Source: Candidatus Fermentibacterales bacterium
GTDB taxonomy: Bacteria; Fermentibacterota; Fermentibacteria; Fermentibacterales; JAFGKQ01
Direction of reading: 5' to 3'
DNA: 9,998 nucleotides
Assembly: GCA_016928495.1 (NCBI GenBank)
Contig: JAFGKQ010000331.1
Location: 1-9,998 of the forward strand
The position numbers were made by a program, and so were the translations under genes. Positions 1 to 6,038 of the stretch are shown in pieces. The notes under the pieces were generated by a model. That model saw only the letters and a list, made by a program, of their open reading frames with translations, made no database searches and was not told where the DNA came from. The first letter of the stretch is position 1; each line of letters starts with the position of its first letter.

Positions 1-2
1 AT

Positions 3-8
3 GGAGGG
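3..8 (+). promoter_or_regulatory. Ribosome binding site deciding a TTG start
   Basis: GGAGGG lies five bases before TTG at 14. It supports the TTG codon as start of the secreted repeat protein. The ATG at position 1 is in another frame and gives no plausible protein. Confidence 0.6.
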
Positions 9-13
9 TCGAC

Positions 14-634
14 TTGAAGCTAACTGGTCTGGTTCTTGCGATTGCCGGTCTCCTGATCGGTGCCTTCGCCGGCACCATAGAGATCACGAACGGCACAGGC
101 GGGTGGGATGTCTGGTACGTCTACATCTCTCCGGCCAGCTCCTCGAGCTGGGGTGACGACTGGCTCGGAAGCGAGATCATGTACGACGGAGAGACCTGGG
201 AGTTCGACGTCACCAATGGAATATGGGATGTCAAGCTGATCGACGAGGACGGCGACGAGTACATCCGCTGGAACGTGCCCGTCCACGGGACCTACACCTG
301 GTACGTGACCCTGGATGACCTCGGCGAGTACGATGTCGGTGGCTCGAGCACCCCAGTGAGCCACGGTGGCTCCGCGCCGGTGACCATCTACAACGATCTC
401 GGAAGCTGGACCATCTGGTACATCTACGTCGATCCCTCGGATGCGCCCTGGGGCGATGACCGGCTTGGCTCCAGCCTGCTGAACCCGGGCGAGGAGCTCA
501 CCGTCTGGGTTCCGGCCAACGACTACTACGACATCCGTTGCATAGACGAGGACGACGACAGCTACACTCTCTGGGAAGTCTGGATCGACGAGGACGGCGT
601 CTACTGGAGCGTCGACCTGGGCGACCTGGACTAG
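14..634 (+). CDS. Secreted two-repeat Trp/Asp-rich protein of unknown function
   Basis: I do not recognise a named family. The 206-residue product starts with a short signal peptide (residues 1-19: Lys at position 3, then a hydrophobic stretch to A-F-A, with likely cleavage after Ala19), so it is probably exported. The rest is two tandem copies of one domain, about residues 21-104 and 122-206, joined by a Ser/Gly/Pro linker (109-120). Both copies share, in order, a W-x-(V/I)-W-Y-(V/I)-Y core (31-37 and 132-138), a W-G-D-D-x-L-G-S motif (46-53 and 146-153), a P/D-G-E turn, Y/W-D-(V/I)-(K/R)-x-I-D-E-D (71-79 and 172-180), and a closing W-x-V-x-L-x-D-L. The pattern suggests an all-beta, possibly calcium-binding or surface-exposed domain; this is inference. 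TTG is chosen as start because it follows GGAGGG by five bases and places the signal peptide at the N-terminus. It seems to stand alone and converges on the next gene. Confidence 0.85.
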   Translation: MKLTGLVLAIAGLLIGAFAGTIEITNGTGGWDVWYVYISPASSSSWGDDWLGSEIMYDGETWEFDVTNGIWDVKLIDEDGDEYIRWNVPVHGTYTWYVTLDDLGEYDVGGSSTPVSHGGSAPVTIYNDLGSWTIWYIYVDPSDAPWGDDRLGSSLLNPGEELTVWVPANDYYDIRCIDEDDDSYTLWEVWIDEDGVYWSVDLGDLD

Positions 635-668
635 TATCGCGTACAGCGGCAGACTCGCCTGCTGAGAT

Positions 669-2138
669 TCAGGAGGCCCCGCCCGGTCCGGGCGGGGCCT
701 CCTGTCTCGTTTGAGCGGGAGCACGGGCGGGATCCTGGTCTGCGGCGGGGCACTCGAGCCAGGTGGCGCCGCCCTCCGAGAGCAGCTCCTCATCGCTTGT
801 CGAGCGCTTCTTGGCTCTCTTCGTCTCGTACATCGCCCTGTCGGAGCGGAGCAGCATCACCCTGATCGCCTCCGTTCCCGAAGGCTCGTCCTCGGTGTAG
901 CCGATGCTGACGGATATCCGGTAGGGCCGCCCGGAGCCCGAGTTGTGGCCGCGCACCGCTTCGACCAGCCGCGAGACTATCGCGTCCGGCGGGACATCCC
1001 TCTTCTTGCTGATGAGGACGGCGAACTCGTCTCCGCCTATCCTGCAGGCAAGGTCCTTCTCCCTGATCGCGCCGCGTATGAGGGCCGCGACCGTTCTGAG
1101 GACCTCGTCCCCCTCGTCATGGCCGTACCTGTCGTTGACCAGCTTCAGGCAATCGAGATCCACGAAGAGCATCCCCGCCTTCTCAGAGTTGCGTCTTGCC
1201 GACTTCATCAGCTCGTCGCCCATGGCGAGCAGCCCTCTCCGGTTGTAGAGGCCGGTGAGGGAATCGATCAGAGAGAGGGCCGTCAGCTCCTCCTCGAGCC
1301 TTCTCCGCTCGGTGATGTCCACGAACGAGAAGACCATGCAGATAGCGTCGCCGCTGTCGCTGCGCACGCTGTTCGCCATCGTGAGGGCGGGAAACTCCTG
1401 ACCATCGCACCTCACGCAGGTTATCTCGCCCGTCCAGCTTCCAGCGGAGCGCATGGACTCCAGCAGGGCACCCGACCTCTCGTCCTGCTTCCAGAGGCGC
1501 TCCAGAGGGATGCCTGCCATACCGTCGCCTCGCCCGCGATCATCGAGCATCCAGGTCCGCAGCAGAGCATCGTTGGCGTAGCTCACCGTCCAGTCCGGGG
1601 CGACTATCGCCGTGGCGCTCAGGGAGGAATCCAGCGCGCTCTTTCGTACCTGCAGCTCCCTCTCGTAGGTCTTTCTCTCTCTCGTGTCCCTCAGCGTGGC
1701 AAGTATGAGGCTGCAGGAGCCGTTGTCCACCAGGCTGACAGTCATGTCGAAGTCACGCAGCTCGCCTCCGGCGGTGACCAGGGACTGCTCGAGGAACACG
1801 CCGTCGAGCACGAGCCCCGACAGGGAGTCGGCAGTCCTGGCGCAGTCCCGGCCCGAGTCCGGGATGAGGTCCGCGAAGCACGTCCCGGCCAGCTCCCCTG
1901 GCTCGTAACCCAGCCTGTCCGTGACCGCATCGCTCGCCCGGAGTATCCTGCCGGTGGTGGCGTCGATCATCAGTATGATGTCCACCGCGTTCCTGAAGAT
2001 GAGATCGAGCCGCGCGACCTCCTCCTCCAGCTTCGCAACGCGAGCCCTGAGAGCCTCTTCCGACTCGAGGCCGATTCCCGTTCGCCGCCCGGGCCCCGCA
2101 GCGCGTCCGCTGCCGCCCTTCGGGCCGGTCCCACTCAT
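669..2138 (-). CDS. PAS-PAS-GGDEF diguanylate cyclase
   Basis: This is a predicted cytoplasmic 489-residue enzyme making cyclic di-GMP from two GTP. There is no signal peptide or membrane segment. A short coiled-coil-like stretch (27-45) leads into PAS domain 1 (about 42-155, with G-Y-E-P-G-E-L near 77-83). A second PAS domain follows (about 165-278) and ends in the usual D-I-T-E-R linker. The GGDEF domain occupies about 285-445. It shows D-S-L-T-G-L-Y-N-R (292-300), the metal-site F-V-D-L-D (325-329), an intact G-G-D-E-F (368-372) and the product-inhibition I-site R-E-K-D (359-362) exactly five residues upstream. It should thus be active and feedback-inhibited. The last 40 or so residues are low-complexity and partly encoded by the terminator palindrome. 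The PAS domains imply a sensed signal, but no ligand residue identifies it. The ATG at 2138 overlaps the nth stop as ATGA, implying translational coupling. Confidence 0.93.
   Translation of the reverse strand: MSGTGPKGGSGRAAGPGRRTGIGLESEEALRARVAKLEEEVARLDLIFRNAVDIILMIDATTGRILRASDAVTDRLGYEPGELAGTCFADLIPDSGRDCARTADSLSGLVLDGVFLEQSLVTAGGELRDFDMTVSLVDNGSCSLILATLRDTRERKTYERELQVRKSALDSSLSATAIVAPDWTVSYANDALLRTWMLDDRGRGDGMAGIPLERLWKQDERSGALLESMRSAGSWTGEITCVRCDGQEFPALTMANSVRSDSGDAICMVFSFVDITERRRLEEELTALSLIDSLTGLYNRRGLLAMGDELMKSARRNSEKAGMLFVDLDCLKLVNDRYGHDEGDEVLRTVAALIRGAIREKDLACRIGGDEFAVLISKKRDVPPDAIVSRLVEAVRGHNSGSGRPYRISVSIGYTEDEPSGTEAIRVMLLRSDRAMYETKRAKKRSTSDEELLSEGGATWLECPAADQDPARAPAQTRQEAPPGPGGAS
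671..703. terminator. Perfect 16-bp palindrome between convergent genes, candidate bidirectional terminator
   Basis: The arms 671-686 and 688-703 are exact reverse complements around a single T at 687. As RNA this would be a very stable GC-rich hairpin with a small loop. It lies 37 bases after the stop of the plus-strand gene and overlaps the last codons and the stop of the minus-strand cyclase. Neither side has a real T-run: the plus side reads TGTCTCGTTT and the minus side GAATCTCAG. Termination strength is therefore uncertain. Confidence 0.6.
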
Positions 2139-2773
2139 GATTCCAGTCCTCGGCGGGGGCAGTATCCCGCGATGGGGCAGGATCGGCAGGCCGGCGCCCG
2201 CGCCTTGCAGACCCGTCTGCCGTGGAACCCCAGGCGGTGACTGAAGTCGGTTCTGTCCGCGCTTGGCACCAGGCGCATCAGATCCCTCTCGATGCCGTCC
2301 GGGTCGGTCCGGCGTGAGAGGTCTATCCTGCCTGAGAGCCTCTTCACGTGCGTGTCGACTATGATTGCCGGTTGTCCGAAGGCCTCGCCCAGAACGACGT
2401 TGGCGGTCTTCCTGCCCGTTCCCGGGATCTCCAGCAAGTCCTCCATGTTGTCCGGGACGACACCTCCGTGCCGCTCCAGCACATGCCTCGATGCCTCGCT
2501 TATCCTCCGCGACTTGTTCCGGAAGAAGCCGAGAGGGTGCACGATCCTCTCGAGCTCGGTCCTGTCCGCGGCGGCTAGAGCCGCGGGACCCGGGAACCTC
2601 GGCCAGAGCGTCTTCGTGACCCTGTTCACGCTCTCGTCGGTTGTCTGGGCGGCCAGGATGGTAGCGATCAGGAGCCTGAAGGGGTCTCCACCGTAGTCCA
2701 GCAGGCAACGCGCATCCGGATACTCGTCCGCCAGGATCGGCATGATGGCATCCAGGCGCTGCTTGCGGGTCAC
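2135..2773 (-). CDS. nth: Endonuclease III, base-excision repair DNA glycosylase/AP lyase
   Basis: Nth removes oxidised pyrimidines from DNA and cleaves the abasic site. The 212-residue product is almost the length of E. coli Nth (211). Visible hallmarks are L-L-I-A-T-I-L-A-A-Q-T-T-D (34-46), the helix-hairpin-helix I-P-G-T-G-R-K-T-A (116-124) with catalytic Lys122, and V-D-T-H-V (139-143) with catalytic Asp140. A C-terminal iron-sulfur motif C-x6-C-x2-C-x5-C is complete (Cys189, 196, 199, 205). All spacings match the family, so the enzyme is expected to be functional. The GTG at 2773 is chosen because GGGAGAGG lies just upstream and the length then matches the family. A further GTG at 2842 would add 23 unconserved residues and lacks a well-placed ribosome site. 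It is the first gene of a two-gene minus-strand unit with the cyclase. Confidence 0.96.
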   Translation of the reverse strand: MTRKQRLDAIMPILADEYPDARCLLDYGGDPFRLLIATILAAQTTDESVNRVTKTLWPRFPGPAALAAADRTELERIVHPLGFFRNKSRRISEASRHVLERHGGVVPDNMEDLLEIPGTGRKTANVVLGEAFGQPAIIVDTHVKRLSGRIDLSRRTDPDGIERDLMRLVPSADRTDFSHRLGFHGRRVCKARAPACRSCPIAGYCPRRGLES

Positions 2774-2777
2774 GCTG

Positions 2778-2785
2778 CCTCTCCC
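2778..2785 (-). promoter_or_regulatory. Ribosome binding site deciding the nth GTG start
   Basis: On the minus strand GGGAGAGG ends four bases before GTG at 2773. This favours that start over the upstream in-frame GTG at 2842. Confidence 0.55.
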
Positions 2786-2863
2786 TTCGGGATGGCGTCG
2801 GGGGCACGGCCTTGACACTGGTGCGCGGATCGCGAAGATCACGACCTGCGGCGAACAGCACTA

Positions 2864-2892
2864 AGGATAGCTGCGACGCCGGTCACGTGCAA
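2864..2892 (-). promoter_or_regulatory. Candidate sigma-70-like promoter for nth-cyclase
   Basis: Read on the minus strand, TTGCAC (2892-2887), a 17-base spacer and TATCCT (2869-2864) form a weak -35/-10 pair. It lies in the 137-base divergent gap between nth and the epimerase. For the opposite direction there is an exact TTGACA at 2812-2817, but no convincing -10 follows it. Confidence 0.3.
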
Positions 2893-2910
2893 TGAGGAAA
2901 GGCTACGACG

Positions 2911-3465
2911 ATGCGGGACCGCAGGGGTGACATCCCGGAGATCCCGGGCTGCAGGCTGGTGGACATCCGCCGGTTCGAGGACCCGAGAGGCAGCTTCGAG
3001 GAGCTCTTCCGCTCTGAGTGGTTTCCGGGCGCCTTCTCCAGTGAGTCTCAGGTCAACCTCTCCGTCTCGGAGCCAGGCGTCGTCAGGGGCCTTCATTTCC
3101 ACCGCAGGCAGAGCGACTTCTGGGTTCTGCTGGAAGGCTGCCTGCACACCGCGCTGGTGGATCTCCGGCGAGGCTCTCCGGCCTTCCGCAGGTCCCTTAT
3201 GCTCCGGCAGGACTCCGGGAACAGGAAGGGTCTCCTCATTCCTCCCGGCGTGGCCCACGGGTACGCGACGATCGAGCGCAGTGCCCTTCTCTACGTCGTC
3301 AGCAGCCTCTACGACGGAAGCGACGAGCATGGCGTGGCCTGGGACGACCCGTCCCTCGGCCTCGACTGGAGGCTGGAGGGCAGGCTCCCCGTCGTGTCGG
3401 CGAGGGACCTCTCCAACCCTCTTGTCGCGGACCTGCCCGAGGACAGCCTGGTTGACTTCCAGTAA
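2911..3465 (+). CDS. RmlC-like cupin, dTDP-4-dehydrorhamnose 3,5-epimerase family
   Basis: RmlC enzymes epimerise dTDP-4-keto-6-deoxyglucose at C3 and C5 on the way to dTDP-rhamnose for cell-surface glycans. This 184-residue protein has the normal family length and order: I-P-G-C (11-14), F-E-D-P-R-G-S-F (22-29), V-V-R-G-L-H-F-H (57-64) with the catalytic His62, V-D-L-R-R-G-S-P (83-90), I-P-P-G-V-A-H-G (110-117), a Tyr at 134 in the usual catalytic-Tyr region, W-D-D-P-x-L-G-L-D-W (144-153) and S-A-R-D with Asp166. The segment after His62 reads R-R-Q-S-D-F-W-V-L-L-E-G. By my alignment to G76, Asp69 sits where classical RmlC has the substrate-contacting Lys, so the substrate may be a different sugar nucleotide. 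No rmlA, rmlB or rmlD is nearby, so no pathway can be assigned. ATG 2911 follows GAGGAAAGG. It stands alone, divergent from nth. Confidence 0.85.
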   Translation: MRDRRGDIPEIPGCRLVDIRRFEDPRGSFEELFRSEWFPGAFSSESQVNLSVSEPGVVRGLHFHRRQSDFWVLLEGCLHTALVDLRRGSPAFRRSLMLRQDSGNRKGLLIPPGVAHGYATIERSALLYVVSSLYDGSDEHGVAWDDPSLGLDWRLEGRLPVVSARDLSNPLVADLPEDSLVDFQ

Positions 3466-3468
3466 GCC

Positions 3469-3506
3469 AAAGGGGCACACACCGGACCGCATCCCGTGCA
3501 TGCCCC
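3469..3506 (-). terminator. Candidate terminator for tRNA-Leu
   Basis: On the minus strand the arms 3506-3496 and 3482-3472 form an 11-bp stem with two G-U wobbles and a 13-base loop, followed by TTT. On the plus strand the wobbles become mismatches, so the hairpin fits the tRNA direction better than the epimerase direction. It starts nine bases past the tRNA CCA end. The T-run is short. Confidence 0.45.
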
Positions 3507-3514
3507 TCCTGAGC

Positions 3515-3601
3515 TGGTGCCGAAGGGGGGACTCGAACCCCCACAGAGTTTCCCCTACTAGGTCCTGAACCTAGCGCGTCTGCCTATTCCGCCACTTCGG
3601 C
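3515..3601 (-). tRNA. tRNA-Leu (anticodon CAG)
   Basis: Read on the minus strand, the 87-base sequence folds as a complete class II tRNA. It has a 7-bp acceptor stem (GCCGAAG/CTTCGGC), a 3-bp D stem with an A-G-G-containing loop, and an anticodon arm CTAGG-TTCAGGA-CCTAG with anticodon CAG. A long variable arm follows (AGGG-GAAA-CTCT), then a T arm GGGGG-TTCGAGT-CCCCC, discriminator A, and an encoded CCA (3515-3517). It reads CUG, a common leucine codon in the neighbouring genes. The variable arm distinguishes Leu from class I tRNAs, and anticodon CAG excludes Ser and Tyr. It has its own promoter and no attached second tRNA. Confidence 0.97.
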
Positions 3602-3634
3602 TTCGGTGATCCCCGGTGCTCCCCGGGGCTCCCC

Positions 3635-3664
3635 ATTTTAGAAGGGAAGCGCCGTCATCGTCAA
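3635..3664 (-). promoter_or_regulatory. Sigma-70-like promoter of tRNA-Leu
   Basis: On the minus strand TTGACG (3664-3659), an 18-base spacer and TAAAAT (3640-3635) each match the consensus at five of six positions. Transcription would start near 3628, giving a short C/G-rich leader of about 27 bases before the mature tRNA. Confidence 0.7.
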
Positions 3665-3686
3665 TGGCCCGGGTTGCGGATTATGT

Positions 3687-3715
3687 TTGCGAGTGTGGTT
3701 GGGCCCTTTTATACT
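3687..3715 (+). promoter_or_regulatory. Sigma-70-like promoter of the smpB-rdgB operon
   Basis: TTGCGA (3687-3692), a 17-base spacer and TATACT (3710-3715) match the -35/-10 consensus at four and five of six positions. The start would fall near 3722, about 32 bases before the smpB ATG. It lies back to back with the tRNA-Leu promoter, 22 bases between the two -35 boxes. Confidence 0.7.
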
Positions 3716-3753
3716 CCGTGGCCGCAGCGCCGGAGAGCAGGGGGGAAGGTGCC

Positions 3754-4218
3754 ATGGCGGAATTGAAGATATTGGCGCGCAACCGGAAGGCGCGCCATGA
3801 CTACTTCGTCCTGGAGACCATGGAGGTAGGTCTGGTTCTGGTCGGCTCCGAGATCAAGTCGATCAGGAACGGCAAGGTCAGCCTGCAGGGCTCCTACGCC
3901 TCCTTCGACGCGGACGGCCAGCTCTGGTTGAAGGACATGCACGTGGCCGAGTACCCCCAGGCCAGGGACAACCACGACCCCTCTCGCAGGCGCAAGCTGC
4001 TGGCTCACGCCTCCGAGCTCCGGAAGCTCCGCAGGAAGACCATGGAGCAGGGACTCACGCTGGTCCCGCTGGACGTCCACCTCAGAGACGGAAGGGCGAA
4101 GATCGAGCTGGGTCTCTGCAGGGGCAAGAGGCTATACGACAAGCGGGCCGACATAGCCGAGCGCGACGCGAAGAGAAGGATCGAGGCTGCTCACAAGTCC
4201 GTCGGAAGATCGGAATGA
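3754..4218 (+). CDS. smpB: SsrA-binding protein, trans-translation factor
   Basis: SmpB binds tmRNA, delivers it to stalled ribosomes and mimics the missing codon-anticodon pairing, so that broken mRNAs are released and unfinished proteins tagged. The 154-residue product fits the family (E. coli 160). Visible hallmarks are N-R-K-A-R-H-D-Y-F (10-18), G-S-E-I-K-S-I-R-N-G-K-V (31-42), H-D-P-S-R-R-R-K-L-L (74-83) and the basic C-terminal G-K-R-L-Y-D-K-R-x-D-I (124-134), which belongs to the tail that enters the mRNA channel. ATG 3754 follows GGGGGAAGG and gives the conserved N-terminus. The open frame continues 46 codons upstream, but that part overlaps the promoter and is not conserved. It is the first gene of the operon; its stop overlaps the next start as ATGA. 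The partner tmRNA gene is not in this window. Confidence 0.97.
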   Translation: MAELKILARNRKARHDYFVLETMEVGLVLVGSEIKSIRNGKVSLQGSYASFDADGQLWLKDMHVAEYPQARDNHDPSRRRKLLAHASELRKLRRKTMEQGLTLVPLDVHLRDGRAKIELGLCRGKRLYDKRADIAERDAKRRIEAAHKSVGRSE

Positions 4219-5393
4219 GGCTGCCCGGTCTCGGAGCGCTGCTCCTCCTGGTCGCCTCCGCCCCGGCGGCAGGGCAGGGGGATGCCTCGCCCGGCCCGGT
4301 CTCCGTCCGGTTCCTCGCGAGATACGATGGCATGCTCGTCGAGTTGGCGAGCGACGAGCGGCTCTGCCCCGAGATCCTGGTGGAGGGCTTTGCCCTTTTC
4401 GTCTCCCCGGGCGCTCCTATCGGCAACCTGCCGGCTGCCAGGCCGATCTGGATCCTGGAAGCCAGCCTCTCCAGCGACAGCGCGACGCTCAGCATCTCCA
4501 TGGACGGTTCCATAGAGCACGTCGACTGGGCTCTCTCTCCCGACAGCACGACCGCTCTGCTGTTCCTGCGGGCAGACTCCGCCATACACTTCCCGGAGCT
4601 GGCCTGGATAGGTCCCCCTGATGAGCCCGAGCGACCGGGGGTCAGCTATCCCGACTCCGTTCTCGTCCAGAACCTTACCAGCGGCAGGCCTTCGCCATGG
4701 CTCGATGAGTTCGACTGCGTCGTCATCGATCCCGGACACGGCGGCAGAGACCCTGGAGCAGTCGGCTGGGCCGGCACCTACGAGAAGGACAGGACCCTCG
4801 AGGTCGCGCTGCTCGTCAGGGACCTCCTGGCCGCCCGCTGTCCGGACCTGCGCGTGATCATGACCAGGGATTCCGACGAGTACGTGTCACTTGGAGCGAG
4901 GACCAGGATCGCCAACAGCGAGCATGCGGACCTGTTCATCAGCATCCACTGCAACGCCAGCACCAACCGTGCGGCGGAGGGCTTCGAGACCTTCTTCCTC
5001 TCCCGCGCGAGGACCGATGACGCCAGAGCCGTGGAAGCCCTGGAGAACGGCGCCCTCGCATACGATCGGGAGGCCGATGTCACGATTCAGAGCGACCCGC
5101 TCTCCTTCCTTCTGGCCGACATAGCCCAGAGTCTCTATCTCTCGCAGAGCAGCGGGCTAGCTGAGGAGGTCCAGAGCAGGTTCACCGAGGTCTGGCCGGA
5201 CGGCCGCAACAGGGGGGTCAAACAGGCCGGTTTCTACGTGCTCAGAGGTGCCTACATGCCTGCGGTCCTGGTAGAGCTGGCGTTCATATCCAACCCCATC
5301 GAGGAGGTACTGCTCTCCAGACTGGACTTCCGGCTCCGGATGGCCGAGGCTATTGTTGATGCCGTCATGAGCTTCACGGAGGGGATTAGCTGA
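4215..5393 (+). CDS. Exported N-acetylmuramoyl-L-alanine amidase (Amidase_3)
   Basis: This zinc hydrolase cuts the bond between N-acetylmuramic acid and the stem peptide of peptidoglycan, typically during daughter-cell separation. The 392-residue product begins with a signal peptide (1-20, ending A-P-A-A-G). An N-terminal beta-rich region (about 28-125) is followed by a linker. The catalytic domain runs from about 167 to 388. It shows V-I-D-P-G-H-G-G-R-D-P-G (170-181) with zinc His175, Glu190, S-I-H-C-N-A (243-248) with zinc His245, and V-L-V-E-L-A-F-I-S-N (351-360) with catalytic Glu354. All expected zinc and catalytic residues are present. The N-terminal region occupies the place of the AMIN targeting domain of AmiC-type amidases, but its sequence is too divergent for me to call it AMIN. 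ATG 4215 overlaps the smpB stop by four bases. The insert at about 263-330 is common in this family. Confidence 0.93.
   Translation: MRLPGLGALLLLVASAPAAGQGDASPGPVSVRFLARYDGMLVELASDERLCPEILVEGFALFVSPGAPIGNLPAARPIWILEASLSSDSATLSISMDGSIEHVDWALSPDSTTALLFLRADSAIHFPELAWIGPPDEPERPGVSYPDSVLVQNLTSGRPSPWLDEFDCVVIDPGHGGRDPGAVGWAGTYEKDRTLEVALLVRDLLAARCPDLRVIMTRDSDEYVSLGARTRIANSEHADLFISIHCNASTNRAAEGFETFFLSRARTDDARAVEALENGALAYDREADVTIQSDPLSFLLADIAQSLYLSQSSGLAEEVQSRFTEVWPDGRNRGVKQAGFYVLRGAYMPAVLVELAFISNPIEEVLLSRLDFRLRMAEAIVDAVMSFTEGIS
5378..5384 (+). promoter_or_regulatory. Ribosome binding site deciding a TTG start
   Basis: GGAGGGG lies nine bases before TTG 5394, inside the end of the amidase gene. It supports TTG immediately after the amidase stop as the start of the next gene. 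Confidence 0.5.
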
Positions 5394-6038
5394 TTGGCCA
5401 GAACTGAGAAGACGGCGGACCCGGGGCGCGGCTTCTTCGTGAGGTGGGCACTGGTGATCGCCCTCTTCATCGGGCTGCTATGCGTACTGGTGCTCCTCGT
5501 CTTCGGAGTCCTGAACCGCAGGCTAGGCTTCACGGGGCCCCAGGCGGACGAGACCACGGAAGCGCCTGTCACCTCACCATCACTCGATTCCCTGTCCGGG
5601 CCACTGGTGCCTTCGTTCAGCCTCCCGGAGGTCGGCGAGCCCGAGGAGTACAGGGGTCCGGAGGCCGACTGGCCGCTCACTCCGTGCTCGATCTATGTGG
5701 GTGAGGGGCAGGATCCTGACATGATCCTCCTCGACAGCTTCCCCGAGGCCCCCGACGCTAGGGGGATACCCTACGAGCTTCACCTCCTCCTGCTCGAGTG
5801 GTGCAGGCAGAACGAGTACTCCGATGACGATCTGGCAAGGGTCTACGTCTTCTCCTCGTCGGACACCATCTACGTCGACCTCCCGAGGATCAGCGCGGTC
5901 AGGGCGCTCGAGGCCACCATAGAGGGGCGCTTCGTCTGCTTCACCCGGCTGTTCCTGCTCGTTGCGGGGAGGAAGAGCGAGGCGTACCCCGAAGGCCTGC
6001 CTCTCAGAGGTGTTCCCGGAAGGCCCGGCGGGCCATGA
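5394..6038 (+). CDS. Single-pass membrane protein in the GerM position
   Basis: I do not recognise a clear family from motifs. The 214-residue product has a short basic N-terminus, one strong membrane segment (about 17-40) followed by N-R-R, a Pro/Ser/Thr/Glu-rich linker (48-95), and a compact mixed alpha/beta domain (about 96-195) outside the membrane. That domain contains an I-Y-V-G-E-G strand start (100-105), a helix L-H-L-L-L-L-E-W (129-136), V-Y-V-F (150-153), D-T-I-Y-V-D-L-P (157-164), a helix A-V-R-A-L-E (168-173) and a strand V-C-F-T-R-L-F-L-L-V (181-190). The order of elements is reminiscent of the GerMN domain, and the neighbours match the Bacillus racE-gerM-rph cluster, so a divergent GerM-like cell-envelope protein is my best guess. 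The TTG start directly abuts the amidase stop and the stop overlaps the murI start as ATGA. It may work with the amidase; this is inference. Confidence 0.85.
   Translation: MARTEKTADPGRGFFVRWALVIALFIGLLCVLVLLVFGVLNRRLGFTGPQADETTEAPVTSPSLDSLSGPLVPSFSLPEVGEPEEYRGPEADWPLTPCSIYVGEGQDPDMILLDSFPEAPDARGIPYELHLLLLEWCRQNEYSDDDLARVYVFSSSDTIYVDLPRISAVRALEATIEGRFVCFTRLFLLVAGRKSEAYPEGLPLRGVPGRPGGP

Noticed and set aside
20-793. Minus-strand open frame opposite the secreted repeat protein
   Set aside because: Arg/Pro/Val-Asp-rich translation with no family features, fully antisense to a gene with a signal peptide and clear repeats; a typical high-GC shadow.
711-2240. Long plus-strand open frame of about 509 codons
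   Set aside because: It lies antisense to the GGDEF and PAS coding sequence, has no recognisable domain and an Arg/Gly/His-rich composition.
2812-2817. Exact TTGACA as the -35 of an epimerase promoter
   Set aside because: The hexamer is perfect, but the region 16-18 bases downstream reads GAAGATC-like sequence with no acceptable -10.
2139-2861. Upstream extension of the cyclase open frame to give a 730-residue protein
   Set aside because: The added part overlaps nth in another frame and is Arg-rich and unconserved-looking; the ATG at 2138 with the ATGA overlap is a far better start.
3515-3601. tRNA gene as an attachment site for an integrated element
   Set aside because: No integrase, no repeated tRNA 3' end and only housekeeping genes on both sides.
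3616-3753. Extended N-terminus for SmpB
   Set aside because: The 46 extra codons cover both promoters and the tRNA leader; SmpB homologues begin at the ATG at 3754, which has a good ribosome site.
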